Assembly (NCBI RefSeq): GCF_016909075.1
Contig: NZ_JAFBFC010000003.1
Span: 1-64,000 of the forward strand
Direction: 5' to 3'
From: Priestia iocasae
GTDB lineage: Bacteria > Bacillota > Bacilli > Bacillales > Bacillaceae_H
DNA length: 64,000 nucleotides
Numbering within the stretch: position 1 is the first letter of the stretch; the number at the start of each line of letters is the position of its first letter. The notes under the pieces were generated by a model. It saw only the letters and a program-made list of their open reading frames with translations. It did no database searches and was not told the origin of the DNA. Position numbers and translations under genes: made by a program. Positions 34,309-42,998 of the stretch are shown here, piece after piece.

Positions 34309-35541
34309 TTACGTTTCCTTGCTTAAAGAAGGTAACGTTTCACTTAATCGAATGGCTGCTACAATTCCTGCACTTAATGGTAAAATCGCCACTAACCCGA
34401 TTGCCCAATTGACATTTAATATATCCGTTAATAAGCCTGCCAATAACGCACCAAATGCATAGCCACTATCTCTCCAAAAGCGATAAACACCCATTGACGA
34501 TGCCCGCCACCCTGGTTGAGCGACATCGCTAATGGCTGCTTGCAATGTCGGATAAACCATAGCCGTACCTAAGCCTAATAAGACAGCTCCTACTATCCAC
34601 ATACTATAGCTGCCTACCGCTAAAATGAGCCACAATGATAATGCTTGAAGCCACATCCCACCTACAATGAACCATTTTCTCCCGATTTTATCACTCAACG
34701 TTCCAGTAAACAGCTGAAAAAACCCCCACGCTGCTGGATAAAGAGCGACAACCACACCAATTTCTGATACAGTTAAGCCTGCATTTGTAAAAAACAACGG
34801 AAATAGCCCCCAAGCCATTCCATCTTTTAAATTGGTGCTAATCCCTGCAAATGTAATACTAGATAAGTTTTTATTTTGATACGTTGTCTTTTTAAATACC
34901 TCACCTGCTGATAACGTTGCGCTTTGGGAAGCACCCTGTGATTGTAAGGCAAGATGCTCCTTCGTATCTTTTACGAGCAACGACAGCAGAAACCCTACTA
35001 CTACAAGAGCTATTCCTATATAGAACGGCTCTGGACGATTAGAGTAAGTAGACGCGATAAAGCCTGACACTGCAGCCATCACCGCTACCCCTGTGTAGCC
35101 TGCAAATTCATTTAATCCAACGGCAAATCCTCGTTGCGTTGGCTTGGCTATGTCAATTTTCATATTGACTGTCATTGACCAAGCTAATCCTTGATTAATT
35201 CCTAAAAAGATATTCGCTACAACAATCATCCACCAAGACGTTGCAAATATCACCATCAGCGGCACAAGTAATCCAAAGCTCCACCCAAAAAGAAGAACTT
35301 TCTTTCTTCCTAACCGATCTGCAATTCCACCTGCGATGTAATTAACAATCGCTTTTGAAAACCCAAAGCTTACAATGAATGATAATGCGGCACTCACGGA
35401 TGCTAACCCAAATTCTTCTTCGCCAATAATAGGAAGGATTGTTCTCTCTAGCCCCACCATCGAGCCTACAAAGAAATTCGTTATCACTAATAAAATAAAG
35501 TTGATGATGTTCTCTTTAATACCTATCTGTACGTTCTTCAA
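34309..35541 (-). CDS. MFS transporter
   Basis: A 410-residue carrier with 12 predicted TM segments; the loop motif GGIADRLGRKKVLL between TM2 and TM3 is the MFS signature and LSDKIGRKW repeats it in the second half. Substrate unknown. The start is TTG at 35541, seven bases after GGAGGT; a longer frame from the TTG at 35556 would include the ribosome site and is rejected. It lies next to the sulfur genes but has no CstR-type site in its own leader. Confidence 0.88.
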   Translation of the reverse strand: MKNVQIGIKENIINFILLVITNFFVGSMVGLERTILPIIGEEEFGLASVSAALSFIVSFGFSKAIVNYIAGGIADRLGRKKVLLFGWSFGLLVPLMVIFATSWWMIVVANIFLGINQGLAWSMTVNMKIDIAKPTQRGFAVGLNEFAGYTGVAVMAAVSGFIASTYSNRPEPFYIGIALVVVGFLLSLLVKDTKEHLALQSQGASQSATLSAGEVFKKTTYQNKNLSSITFAGISTNLKDGMAWGLFPLFFTNAGLTVSEIGVVVALYPAAWGFFQLFTGTLSDKIGRKWFIVGGMWLQALSLWLILAVGSYSMWIVGAVLLGLGTAMVYPTLQAAISDVAQPGWRASSMGVYRFWRDSGYAFGALLAGLLTDILNVNWAIGLVAILPLSAGIVAAIRLSETLPSLSKET

Positions 35542-35585
35542 GCTGTTTACCTCCAAGCCAATGAATAAAAAAGATCTCTTTCATG

Positions 35586-35649
35586 CAACATCCCTTGCCC
35601 ATCGATCCATTTCTTTACTGGATTTTATGAGCAAGGGATGCAACATAGT
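35586..35649. repeat. Long imperfect hairpin upstream of MFS gene
   Basis: Arms CATCCCTTGCCCAT and ATGAGCAAGGGATG (one mismatch), with an inner ATCCA/TGGAT stem. It lies in the MFS leader on the minus strand; no T-run directly follows, so leader structure rather than a terminator. Confidence 0.5.
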
Positions 35650-35730
35650 CAGTCAACTTAGATTTCTTTGTCTATTTCACTGACCCTCTTTCTATGATTT
35701 CTCTTATCTACTTGTACGATTACTGCCATT

Positions 35731-37401
35731 TTACTTTCTTTTTCTCGCAATCAACAACGACAATTGAAAAACAATCATCGGCAGCGACTGTCTTCGTCGA
35801 CATGCTAAATATTTCGGCTCCCATCTTGTAGCGAATTTTTCTTTAAAACGTCTAATGCCATCAAATTGATACAAATAATGGCCGTGACGATAAATATTCG
35901 CCGCTACCTTTTCATCTAAAAACGCATGTTTATTGCGCCCAACGTTCGATAATGGAGCCATCCCTAAGTTAAACGCACGATACCCTTTTTCTTTTGCATA
36001 CTGAATTGCAGAAAGAAACATCATATCCATCGTCCCGTTTGGCGTTTCGTTTTTATGACGCATCAAATCAACCGATAACGTGTGTCCTTCATCATACATA
36101 GGTACAAGGTTCATAAAGGCGATAATATTCCCTTCCTCATTAGAAAGGGTGGCAATTTGTGATTTTTGTAAATAATCACGATCAAAAAAACCAAGTGAAA
36201 ACCCTTTTTCTCGTCGATTTCCGAGCCATTCATTTGAAACATCGTTGAGTTGTTGAATAAATGCATCTGAAAACGGTGGTTCATGAACAGTAAATGCATG
36301 GCCGCTTTTGGCAAACTTATTTAAAACCGTTCGCAGATTCGTTTTCTTTTTCCCTACTAATGTGAATTCGTCAAGGTCCACATACGCTTCTTCACCAAGC
36401 TTAAAAAACTGACAGCCATTTTCATGATAAAGCGGAAGGTACTTCGATTCGACTTGATAAAATACAGGTGTTAATCCTCGTATATCTGCATATTCATGAA
36501 GTTCGCAAATCGCCTGTGGGAATGCCTTTTCGTTCCCAATTGGATCTCCTAATACGACTAATTTATTCGAAATGGTTGAAAACATAAAGAACACTTGTCG
36601 ATCACTTGACCAGAAAAACTCCTTATCGCGTAAAAAGGCAAAGTGTGTTAACACATTTCCACGCTGTTCTTGTAAAAATGCTTGTAACTCGTCTTCATTG
36701 GCATTTGGCTTTTGTTTTTTATTTACTAAAAAGCGAAAGCCTGCCATGTTAAATAGTAACGCTAAAATAAAGCCAACCATACCTGTCACAATTAAATCGG
36801 CAGGCTGTTTAATTAAAATGCTTTGAACTTGCGGTGGCAATGATACTTTCGAGAGCGGCTGATTAATATAACCAATGGCAACATAAGAAACAATTGAAGC
36901 AATGGTTAAAGCACTCATCGTTAAAAAGCCGGTCCATGAGTACGGATAGCTTTTACGATAAAATCGCTTTTTCGAAAAGCGTAAAAGTGCCGCAATAACG
37001 AGTAAAAACAACGCTTCTTCAAAATCAAAGCCTTTTGAGAACGTAAAGAGTGCACCGCTTAATAAGACGATGTATGTTAATTTATACGCCGGTTTTACTT
37101 TTAAATAAATGCTTCTTGATAACAGTAAAAGCGAAATTCCCGCTGTCACAGACAATTGATTGGATACATTTAAAATCGTTTCCGACAATACTTTCTCTGC
37201 AATGGTAATTCGCTCAAGGACACCTGGCGTGGCAGCTGATCCTAATAAAATGAGTCCACTCACAAACACTAAAAACGAAAGCATCCAGTGGCTCACGTTT
37301 GGAATCACATGCTCAGGGATTAATCGGTACTTTTTTAACGATTGTCCAAGCTTTGACTGAATAACGACATCCTTCACTTCATTTATTCCTAGTAAATTCA
37401 T
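35731..37401 (-). CDS. MprF-like lysyl/aminoacyl-phosphatidylglycerol synthase, short form
   Basis: A 556-residue membrane enzyme. About six TM segments (residues 35-225) precede a C-terminal DUF2156 catalytic domain (about 245-540) with NLVPMYDEG, SVDLMRHKNETPNGTMD and NLGMAPLSNVG. Classical MprF is about 840 residues with an N-terminal flippase domain of eight more TMs; that half is absent, so this form may make or transfer the aminoacyl lipid without full flippase. AAGGAG precedes the ATG. Confidence 0.85.
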   Translation of the reverse strand: MNLLGINEVKDVVIQSKLGQSLKKYRLIPEHVIPNVSHWMLSFLVFVSGLILLGSAATPGVLERITIAEKVLSETILNVSNQLSVTAGISLLLLSRSIYLKVKPAYKLTYIVLLSGALFTFSKGFDFEEALFLLVIAALLRFSKKRFYRKSYPYSWTGFLTMSALTIASIVSYVAIGYINQPLSKVSLPPQVQSILIKQPADLIVTGMVGFILALLFNMAGFRFLVNKKQKPNANEDELQAFLQEQRGNVLTHFAFLRDKEFFWSSDRQVFFMFSTISNKLVVLGDPIGNEKAFPQAICELHEYADIRGLTPVFYQVESKYLPLYHENGCQFFKLGEEAYVDLDEFTLVGKKKTNLRTVLNKFAKSGHAFTVHEPPFSDAFIQQLNDVSNEWLGNRREKGFSLGFFDRDYLQKSQIATLSNEEGNIIAFMNLVPMYDEGHTLSVDLMRHKNETPNGTMDMMFLSAIQYAKEKGYRAFNLGMAPLSNVGRNKHAFLDEKVAANIYRHGHYLYQFDGIRRFKEKFATRWEPKYLACRRRQSLPMIVFQLSLLIARKRK

Positions 37402-37607
37402 GTTTGCTCCTTTGATTGTAGCGATGAAAATAGTCTTATTCTCATTTTATACAAATCTATGAATCCGTCAAATCTTCATCGTCTTGAAATAAATGATGAA
37501 GCATACGTTCTCTGTTTTCAAGAAAATATTTTGTGATTTGATATTCCTTTTAATAACGTGGATTTCCTAGACCCGTTTCTCCGACAAAGAACGTCACGTT
37601 TTGATTA

Positions 37608-37650
37608 AAAAAAGCACATGAATGAGTGAGAATCATCCATGTGCTTTGCA
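37608..37650 (-). terminator. Terminator of SLH gene
   Basis: 10-bp arms AAAGCACATG/CATGTGCTTT with A-run giving minus-strand T's. Confidence 0.85.
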
Positions 37651-39120
37651 TTACTTCAGGTAAGACGACGCCATATAGCCAACGACACGATTGTCTACTG
37701 TACGTACAGGATACCATACAAATTTATTATCACGTTGCGTACTTGTTTCATAGACAAAGCGGCCATCAATGACTAATTTCGTGCCTTTTGCAAGTTTTCC
37801 TACACTTTGAGAATCCGTTGTTGCATTTTTTCTTACATTCACATTTGAATCGGTTACCGTCACTTGATCACCTTTTTTAAACTTGTAACTCGTTTTGTTC
37901 ATCGACTCAGCTAATGTGTAGGTCATTTTTGTAAACTTGATATTGTCAGAGCTGTTACGATCATAATCAAAGTCTGCAGGTGTGAATGTAAAATCCGCAA
38001 ACTGACGATCTCCCCATAAGCTATCACTTAAAATACGCGCGAACACTTCTTCTTGGTACGCATTTGCATTTCGATTTCCAGTCAACTGTTCAATTGGACT
38101 ATTGACCGGTTTGATTCCATTGTACGCCATCACCGCAAAGTACCAGCTTTCAATATCATCACGACTTGCTCCCGTTACTTTCGGTAAGGCTGAGGAGTTG
38201 TATTTTTCATTTAAAATTGCAACCCCTGAGTCAATGTTATACTGAATATCTGTTTTTAATTTTTCCTGATTATATCCTGGGTGATTTGTAATTTGCATCA
38301 TACCAATTCCACCATCATTCGATAAAACAGGCGTGCCATCTGCATTAAATTGAGTCCAATTTCCACTTTCTTGTGTCGCGACTGCTTTCACTACTTCAGG
38401 TGGAATGTTTGCTTTTAACGCTGCTTCTGTTAGTAAACAATTTGTATGCTGTATGGTTGGGTTTGTGTTTGGCTTTAGCTCGCCATGCTCGCTACATGAT
38501 GACGCTTTATCCAAAGCACGATAGACAAACGTTGCAAATTGACCACGAGACACATTAGCGGTTGGATTAAACGTTTCTACAGCCGTTACACCATTCTTTG
38601 ATAGAATCGTAATGTACGTGCGATATTGATCATCAAAGGCTTCGTTTAAATCCGTTACTTTGCTTTGTGCACTAGGATCGTCCTCTAATTTAAACGTCTC
38701 GACTAACACTTTTGCCATTTGTTGACGCGTGATGTTGTTTTTCCAGTTTAACTTTCCATTTGCTCCAGAAAAAATCCCTTTTTCCTTCATTTCATATGCT
38801 GCTGTTACTAATTCTTGATCTTTACTATTGGCTGGAACATCTGTGAAGACTTGCTCAACCTTTCCGTCGCCTGGCAAGTAACGTGCAAAAATCTTTGACA
38901 CTTGTCCACGTGTAATTTCGTTTTCTGGACCGAACTCTCCGTTGCCATATCCGTTGATCATTTCACGCTCCGTTAACCGATCAATCGCTTCCTTATGCGT
39001 GTGATTATCTGGCACATCGGTAAAATTTGCAGCCTGTGCATGAAGTGGCAGCGCCGATCCTGCCAACCAAACCGCTGCAACAGCCGAAACAGCGACAGAT
39101 TTAACTATGCTTTTTTTCAA
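37651..39120 (-). CDS. SLH-anchored lytic transglycosylase with SH3 domain
   Basis: A 489-residue secreted wall protein. A signal peptide (1-31, ending HAQAA) is followed by three SLH domains (about 32-85, 90-145, 150-205), which bind pyruvylated wall polymer. An SLT-type domain (about 230-340) has the catalytic Glu in ATQESG and GGIGMMQIT. An SH3_3 domain (about 415-489, VNVRKNATTDSQ) ends the protein. It should cleave peptidoglycan while anchored to the wall. The start is TTG after GGAGGGG. Confidence 0.92.
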   Translation of the reverse strand: MKKSIVKSVAVSAVAAVWLAGSALPLHAQAANFTDVPDNHTHKEAIDRLTEREMINGYGNGEFGPENEITRGQVSKIFARYLPGDGKVEQVFTDVPANSKDQELVTAAYEMKEKGIFSGANGKLNWKNNITRQQMAKVLVETFKLEDDPSAQSKVTDLNEAFDDQYRTYITILSKNGVTAVETFNPTANVSRGQFATFVYRALDKASSCSEHGELKPNTNPTIQHTNCLLTEAALKANIPPEVVKAVATQESGNWTQFNADGTPVLSNDGGIGMMQITNHPGYNQEKLKTDIQYNIDSGVAILNEKYNSSALPKVTGASRDDIESWYFAVMAYNGIKPVNSPIEQLTGNRNANAYQEEVFARILSDSLWGDRQFADFTFTPADFDYDRNSSDNIKFTKMTYTLAESMNKTSYKFKKGDQVTVTDSNVNVRKNATTDSQSVGKLAKGTKLVIDGRFVYETSTQRDNKFVWYPVRTVDNRVVGYMASSYLK

Positions 39121-39203
39121 CTTATTTCCCCTCCAAAAATACCGTTCTTCATCATTTTAACTCTACTAACTAAATCTACCATAAGATAGAAGGAGATGAA
39201 AGG

Positions 39204-39863
39204 TTAATAGATTGAGTGGTCTTTTTGATTAGATAAAAAGATTTGTTGATAAATCAAGTAACACCCAATGCCAATGCCACCACTTAGTGTATTTAATAGT
39301 ACATCATCTACATCAATTGCACGCGCGCCTTCTTGTCCAAATTCATAGCCTGATCCTATGTAATTCATTACTAGCTGAGTCAACTCAATTCCAAGCGTTG
39401 TGAAAAAGATGATTAGAAGAACGCTAAACAGACGGTTCATCATTTTAAGGTGTAATAACGAAAAAGCAAGTGGTGTTAGTAATAGAAGATTTCCTATTGT
39501 TTGAACGACTGTCACAAGTGATACATTGCTTCCCATGACATTTTGGTAAATGGTCTGAAATGGAACGATATTTATCTGTTCATAGTCAATTGTGTGATAC
39601 CCCACATATGGTTGATTCATATAATAATACGCATCGATATAGGTCACATAGGAATGCAAGATGCATAAGTACAACAGAAATGCCGCCAATACTCCCCATT
39701 GAACACCTGTTTTTACGTTAGCTCGATGAATGATCCAACTTGATAGTAACAGTAAAAGCAGCATATTTACTGTCGTATTTAGTAAACTTGTTTGTTGACC
39801 ATTATAGAGAAAATAAAGACATACGCTGCCTAATGCAAATCTTTTATATACTGACTTCACCAT
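39204..39863 (-). CDS. VanZ family membrane protein
   Basis: A 219-residue membrane protein with five to six TM segments and the VanZ-typical conserved stretch NIVPFQTIYQN before TM4, then GSGYEFGQEGARAIDVDD near the C-terminus. VanZ proteins are linked to glycopeptide resistance or phospholipid handling, but most are of unknown function. GGAGGG precedes the ATG closely. Single gene, divergent from the fluoride locus. Confidence 0.88.
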   Translation of the reverse strand: MVKSVYKRFALGSVCLYFLYNGQQTSLLNTTVNMLLLLLLSSWIIHRANVKTGVQWGVLAAFLLYLCILHSYVTYIDAYYYMNQPYVGYHTIDYEQINIVPFQTIYQNVMGSNVSLVTVVQTIGNLLLLTPLAFSLLHLKMMNRLFSVLLIIFFTTLGIELTQLVMNYIGSGYEFGQEGARAIDVDDVLLNTLSGGIGIGCYLIYQQIFLSNQKDHSIY

Positions 39864-39950
39864 TCTCCCTCCTTTTCTATTTATAAGACGGTTGAGGAAG
39901 GAAAAAGGTTTGCAAGATATACATTCTTTGGTAAAATAAAGCTATTCAAA

Positions 39951-39998
39951 TAGGCGATGGAGTTCGCCATAAACCGCCAACGAGCTAATGACTCCTTC
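39951..39998 (+). ncRNA. Fluoride riboswitch (crcB motif)
   Basis: The sequence GGCGATGGAGTTCGCCATAA, then ACCGCC and GAGCTAATGACTCCT matches the conserved fluoride aptamer: P1/P2 stem GGCGA.../TTCGCC, the AUAAAC segment and the final GCUAAUGxCUCCU. The last bases (ACTCCT) also form the left arm of the terminator, so fluoride binding would prevent termination. Confidence 0.92.
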
Positions 39999-40045
39999 CA
40001 GTATCGATCTGAAGTGATCAATTACTGGGAGGAGTTTCTTTGTTT
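39991..40045 (+). terminator. Riboswitch-controlled terminator
   Basis: Arms ACTCCTTCCAGTA (39991-40003) and TACTGGGAGGAGT (40023-40035), 13 bp with one G-U pair, then TTCTTTGTTTT. It shares ACTCCT with the aptamer, the expression platform of an ON switch. Confidence 0.9.
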
Positions 40046-40069
40046 TATAAACAGAAGAAGGAGTTTGTG

Positions 40070-41368
40070 ATGAAATCATTTATTCAAAATCAACGACAAA
40101 TGAATCTAGTGTTCTATCTCGTAAAGTGGACACTATTAAGCGGCATTGTAGGGGTTCTTGCAGGGTCTGCCTCTGCGTTTTTTTTAGTAAGCCTGGACTG
40201 GGCAACCTCAGCGCGTGAAGCGAATGCGTGGCTATTGTTTTTATTACCAGTTGGAGGGGTGTTCGTTAGCTTTCTTTACTGGAAATATGGCTTAAATGCA
40301 GCAAAAGGAAACAACCTCCTTATTGAACAAGCGTATGGAGCAAGTGAAAGCGTGCCGTTTCGAATGGCGCCACTTGTATTAGTTGGCACCATTGTGACGC
40401 ACGTATTTGGAGGTTCAGCAGGACGAGAAGGAACGGCGGTACAAATGGGAGGTGCGTTTTCCGAGGCCGTTGGAAAGCTGTTCAAGTTAGACGCCATTGA
40501 TCGTAAAATCATCATCATTTGTGGCATTAGCAGCGGATTCGCTTCGGTCTTTGGCACACCGCTTGCCGGTACGGTCTTTGGCTTAGAAGTGTTAGCACTC
40601 GGGCTCATTCGTCATGAAGCGCTCTTCCCTGCTTTTATGGCTGCATTTATTGGTGACTTCGTCACAACCGCTTGGGGAGTGCATCATCATTCTTATGAAA
40701 TTGGAGCGATTCCAAGTGTATCTGCTTTCCTTTTCTTAAAGATTGGATTCGCGGCTATTTTGTTTGGCTTAACCGCTACACTTTTTTCTAAGCTTACACA
40801 TCAACTTAAAAATCACCTCACGAGGCTAATGCCAAACCCAATGATTAAAAGTTTCATAGGGGGATTACTTATTATTGCGCTTGTGTACATCGTTGGCACA
40901 CGTGACTATATCGGATTAGGGATACCGCTTATTGACGACGCCTTCGCTGGTGACGTCTCTCCTTTTGCGTTTATCACTAAGCTACTTTTCACGTCTATTA
41001 CACTAGGTGCTGGCTATCAAGGCGGAGAAGTTACACCATTGTTTGTTATTGGCTCAACACTTGGAAGCTCACTCGGTGATGTCTTAAACGTCTCGGTTCC
41101 ATTTTTAGCTGCGCTTGGATTTATTGGTGTATTTTGCGGTGCAACCAATACGCCGATTGCCTGCTTTATTATGGGAATTGAATTATTCGGTGCAGAAGCA
41201 AGTTTTTATTTGTTTTTCGTTTGTATCGTCAGCTATCTTTTTTCAAGTCATACAGGTATTTATACCTCTCAAAAAGTGGCCATTAGGAAAGGTCGCTTTG
41301 CCATAAAGAGTGAACAAGATACGTTAACTAGTGAAAGAGAAACAGACAACAAACAGCTAAACATCTAA
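40070..41368 (+). CDS. CLC family fluoride (chloride) transporter
   Basis: A 432-residue CLC protein with the selectivity segments SAGREGTAVQMGG and GYQGGEVTPLFVIG, and many TM helices. Under a fluoride riboswitch it is most likely a CLC-F type F-/H+ antiporter that expels fluoride. The start at 40070 has AAGGAG; an upstream TTG at 40040 lies inside the terminator and is rejected. GTG at 40067 is an alternative. The C-terminus is short and polar with no CBS domain. Confidence 0.92.
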   Translation: MKSFIQNQRQMNLVFYLVKWTLLSGIVGVLAGSASAFFLVSLDWATSAREANAWLLFLLPVGGVFVSFLYWKYGLNAAKGNNLLIEQAYGASESVPFRMAPLVLVGTIVTHVFGGSAGREGTAVQMGGAFSEAVGKLFKLDAIDRKIIIICGISSGFASVFGTPLAGTVFGLEVLALGLIRHEALFPAFMAAFIGDFVTTAWGVHHHSYEIGAIPSVSAFLFLKIGFAAILFGLTATLFSKLTHQLKNHLTRLMPNPMIKSFIGGLLIIALVYIVGTRDYIGLGIPLIDDAFAGDVSPFAFITKLLFTSITLGAGYQGGEVTPLFVIGSTLGSSLGDVLNVSVPFLAALGFIGVFCGATNTPIACFIMGIELFGAEASFYLFFVCIVSYLFSSHTGIYTSQKVAIRKGRFAIKSEQDTLTSERETDNKQLNI

Positions 41369-41405
41369 AACTAAGCCGTTCTTAATTCAAGAACGGCTTA
41401 GTTTT
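41369..41405. terminator. Bidirectional intrinsic terminator
   Basis: 13-bp arms CTAAGCCGTTCTT/AAGAACGGCTTAG, A-run before and TTTTG after, between convergent genes; overlaps the GNAT stop region. Confidence 0.92.
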
Positions 41406-41943
41406 GTTCCCACTCTTTTTTTAAGAGGGAGTAGCTGACAGCATCATGAGTGATGTCGTCTTGCACCATGTATTCGCGCAAAATCCCTTCTCTTTGAAAG
41501 CCTTTCTTTTGAAGAAGTCGGTGCGAAGCTTCATTTTCAACAAACACAACCGCACCAATTCGGTTAAGCTGCCAATGGGCAAAGCCGTATATCATAACAG
41601 CATCTAACGCTTCAGACGCATAACCTTGTTCCCAATGAGCTGGGTGTAGCTCATAGCCCACTTCCGCTCGTTTATGTAGCGAGCTTTTTGAATGAAAGCC
41701 AATGGTTCCGATTAACTCGTTTTCTTCTTTCAGCATGATTCCCCATCGAATTCCCTTTTGGTCCCGAGCCATTTGCTCAAAGTGAGTAATGAGATTTTCA
41801 GCTTGATAAATACCCGTGAATGCACTCATTCCATAGTAGCGTGTGACGTCATGGTTTGAGAAGTAGTCATACAGCGTATCTACATCGTCAAGCGTAAGTT
41901 CACGTAATTGTAGTCGTTTTGTTTCTAAAATAGGGAAGGTCAT
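41398..41943 (-). CDS. GNAT family N-acetyltransferase (RimJ/RimL type)
   Basis: A 181-residue acetyltransferase beginning MTFPILETKRLQLRELTLDD, the RimJ/RimL-type opening. The CoA motif HWEQGYASEALDAVM is at about 100-114 and ENEASHRLLQKKGFQREG near 140-157. Targets are unknown; related proteins acetylate ribosomal or other N-termini. GAGAGGG precedes the ATG. Single gene. Confidence 0.9.
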   Translation of the reverse strand: MTFPILETKRLQLRELTLDDVDTLYDYFSNHDVTRYYGMSAFTGIYQAENLITHFEQMARDQKGIRWGIMLKEENELIGTIGFHSKSSLHKRAEVGYELHPAHWEQGYASEALDAVMIYGFAHWQLNRIGAVVFVENEASHRLLQKKGFQREGILREYMVQDDITHDAVSYSLLKKEWEQN

Positions 41944-42087
41944 GACCCTCTCACCTTTCTATTTGGAGGGATACGAGCACTCCTTTTAATTTGAGCTGAC
42001 TTATTTCTATTCGATAAGTACGTTTCAACTCCTCCTTCTACTAATTAGTACGAGTTGGCAGAAAAAGAAGTTTCATCGTATGTACAA

Positions 42088-42150
42088 AAAACACACCTCT
42101 TCTTCACTTATCCATAGATGATGACGGATAATAGAAGCAAGAGATGTGCC
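42088..42150 (-). terminator. Terminator downstream of NAD operon
   Basis: Minus-strand CACATCTCTTGCTTC pairs imperfectly with GAAGAAGAGGTGTG, followed by six T. It closes the transcript of the small membrane protein and possibly the NAD operon. Confidence 0.65.
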
Positions 42151-42158
42151 TCGTTTTG

Positions 42159-42329
42159 TTAAATACCTGGTCCGTTTGACGAATGGTTTGACGGAGAGCT
42201 CGATTCATCTGTCGAGTTCTTTTCATCATGCTCATCACGTGCTTTCAAGCGTGGTGAACGTTGAAACGCTTTTACTAAACACCATCCACCTATCGCTAAA
42301 AGAACAAGGCCAATGACTAAATCAAGCAT
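42159..42329 (-). CDS. Small single-pass membrane protein
   Basis: A 56-residue frame: MLDLVIGLVLLAIGGW starts a single TM, followed by a basic stretch and a Ser/Asp/Asn-rich tail ending NGPGI. GAGGGGAGA precedes the ATG at a good distance. It begins 36 bp after nadD without a terminator between, so it is probably co-transcribed with the NAD genes. No family recognised. Confidence 0.6.
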   Translation of the reverse strand: MLDLVIGLVLLAIGGWCLVKAFQRSPRLKARDEHDEKNSTDESSSPSNHSSNGPGI

Positions 42330-42365
42330 CGGATTCTCCCCTCTCTTTTGATTGGGTGAAGTACA

Positions 42366-42983
42366 TTAGCTTGTATATAGTCTATGCTCCTTCACATACT
42401 CATAGCACACCTCTGGCAGCAAATAGCGCGGTTCTCCTCCAAGTGCAAGCTCATCACGAATATACGTTGAGCTAATTTCCATCGCAAGTCCTTTATCAAT
42501 GAGTTGGAACGTACCACCATCATCGTTATTACGAAGAATGGGTGACTTGCTAATGGCTTTTAACATATCAATGCCATTTCGCGCCATGACGATGAACTTG
42601 TTTTCTTTCACTAATTCTTCTGCATACGCCCACTTGCGATTACCAATGTCGATAAGTAAATCCGCCCCCATAATAAAATAAATATCGTCATTTGGGTACT
42701 TTTCTTTAAAGTGCTTTAGCGTTTCGTACGTTGAAAGCTTCCACGCTTCTTGCTTCATTTCATAATCATCGGCTACAAACGTATCATTTCCTTCAATCGC
42801 AAGCGTCATCATGTTCCAGCGGTGCTCATCAGTTGTATGCAGGCGCTTATCTTTTCGCTTGCTTGAACATGGGAGAAAAATCACCTGATCTAGTCGACAG
42901 CGGTGCGCAACAGTGCTTGCCGTCCAAAGGTGTACATTTGTAATTGGATCAAATGAGGATCCGTAAATTCCGATTTTCGCCAT
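42366..42983 (-). CDS. nadD: Nicotinate-nucleotide adenylyltransferase family protein
   Basis: A 205-residue nucleotidyltransferase that would form NaAD from NaMN and ATP. The GSSFDPITNVHL motif near the N-terminus (HxGH-like, reading NVHL here) and ISSTYIRDEL near the C-terminus fit the family. The start at 42983 is six to seven bases past GGGGG; ATG at 42989 is too close. It follows pncB by 15 bp in the NAD salvage operon. It is a bit longer than typical NadD, and a second nadD may exist elsewhere. Confidence 0.85.
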   Translation of the reverse strand: MAKIGIYGSSFDPITNVHLWTASTVAHRCRLDQVIFLPCSSKRKDKRLHTTDEHRWNMMTLAIEGNDTFVADDYEMKQEAWKLSTYETLKHFKEKYPNDDIYFIMGADLLIDIGNRKWAYAEELVKENKFIVMARNGIDMLKAISKSPILRNNDDGGTFQLIDKGLAMEISSTYIRDELALGGEPRYLLPEVCYEYVKEHRLYTS

Positions 42984-42998
42984 CGTCATCCCCCCGCT

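Noticed and set aside
40040-40069. TTG start of the CLC gene inside the riboswitch terminator
   Set aside because: It lies in the terminator T-run; AAGGAG is placed for the ATG at 40070.
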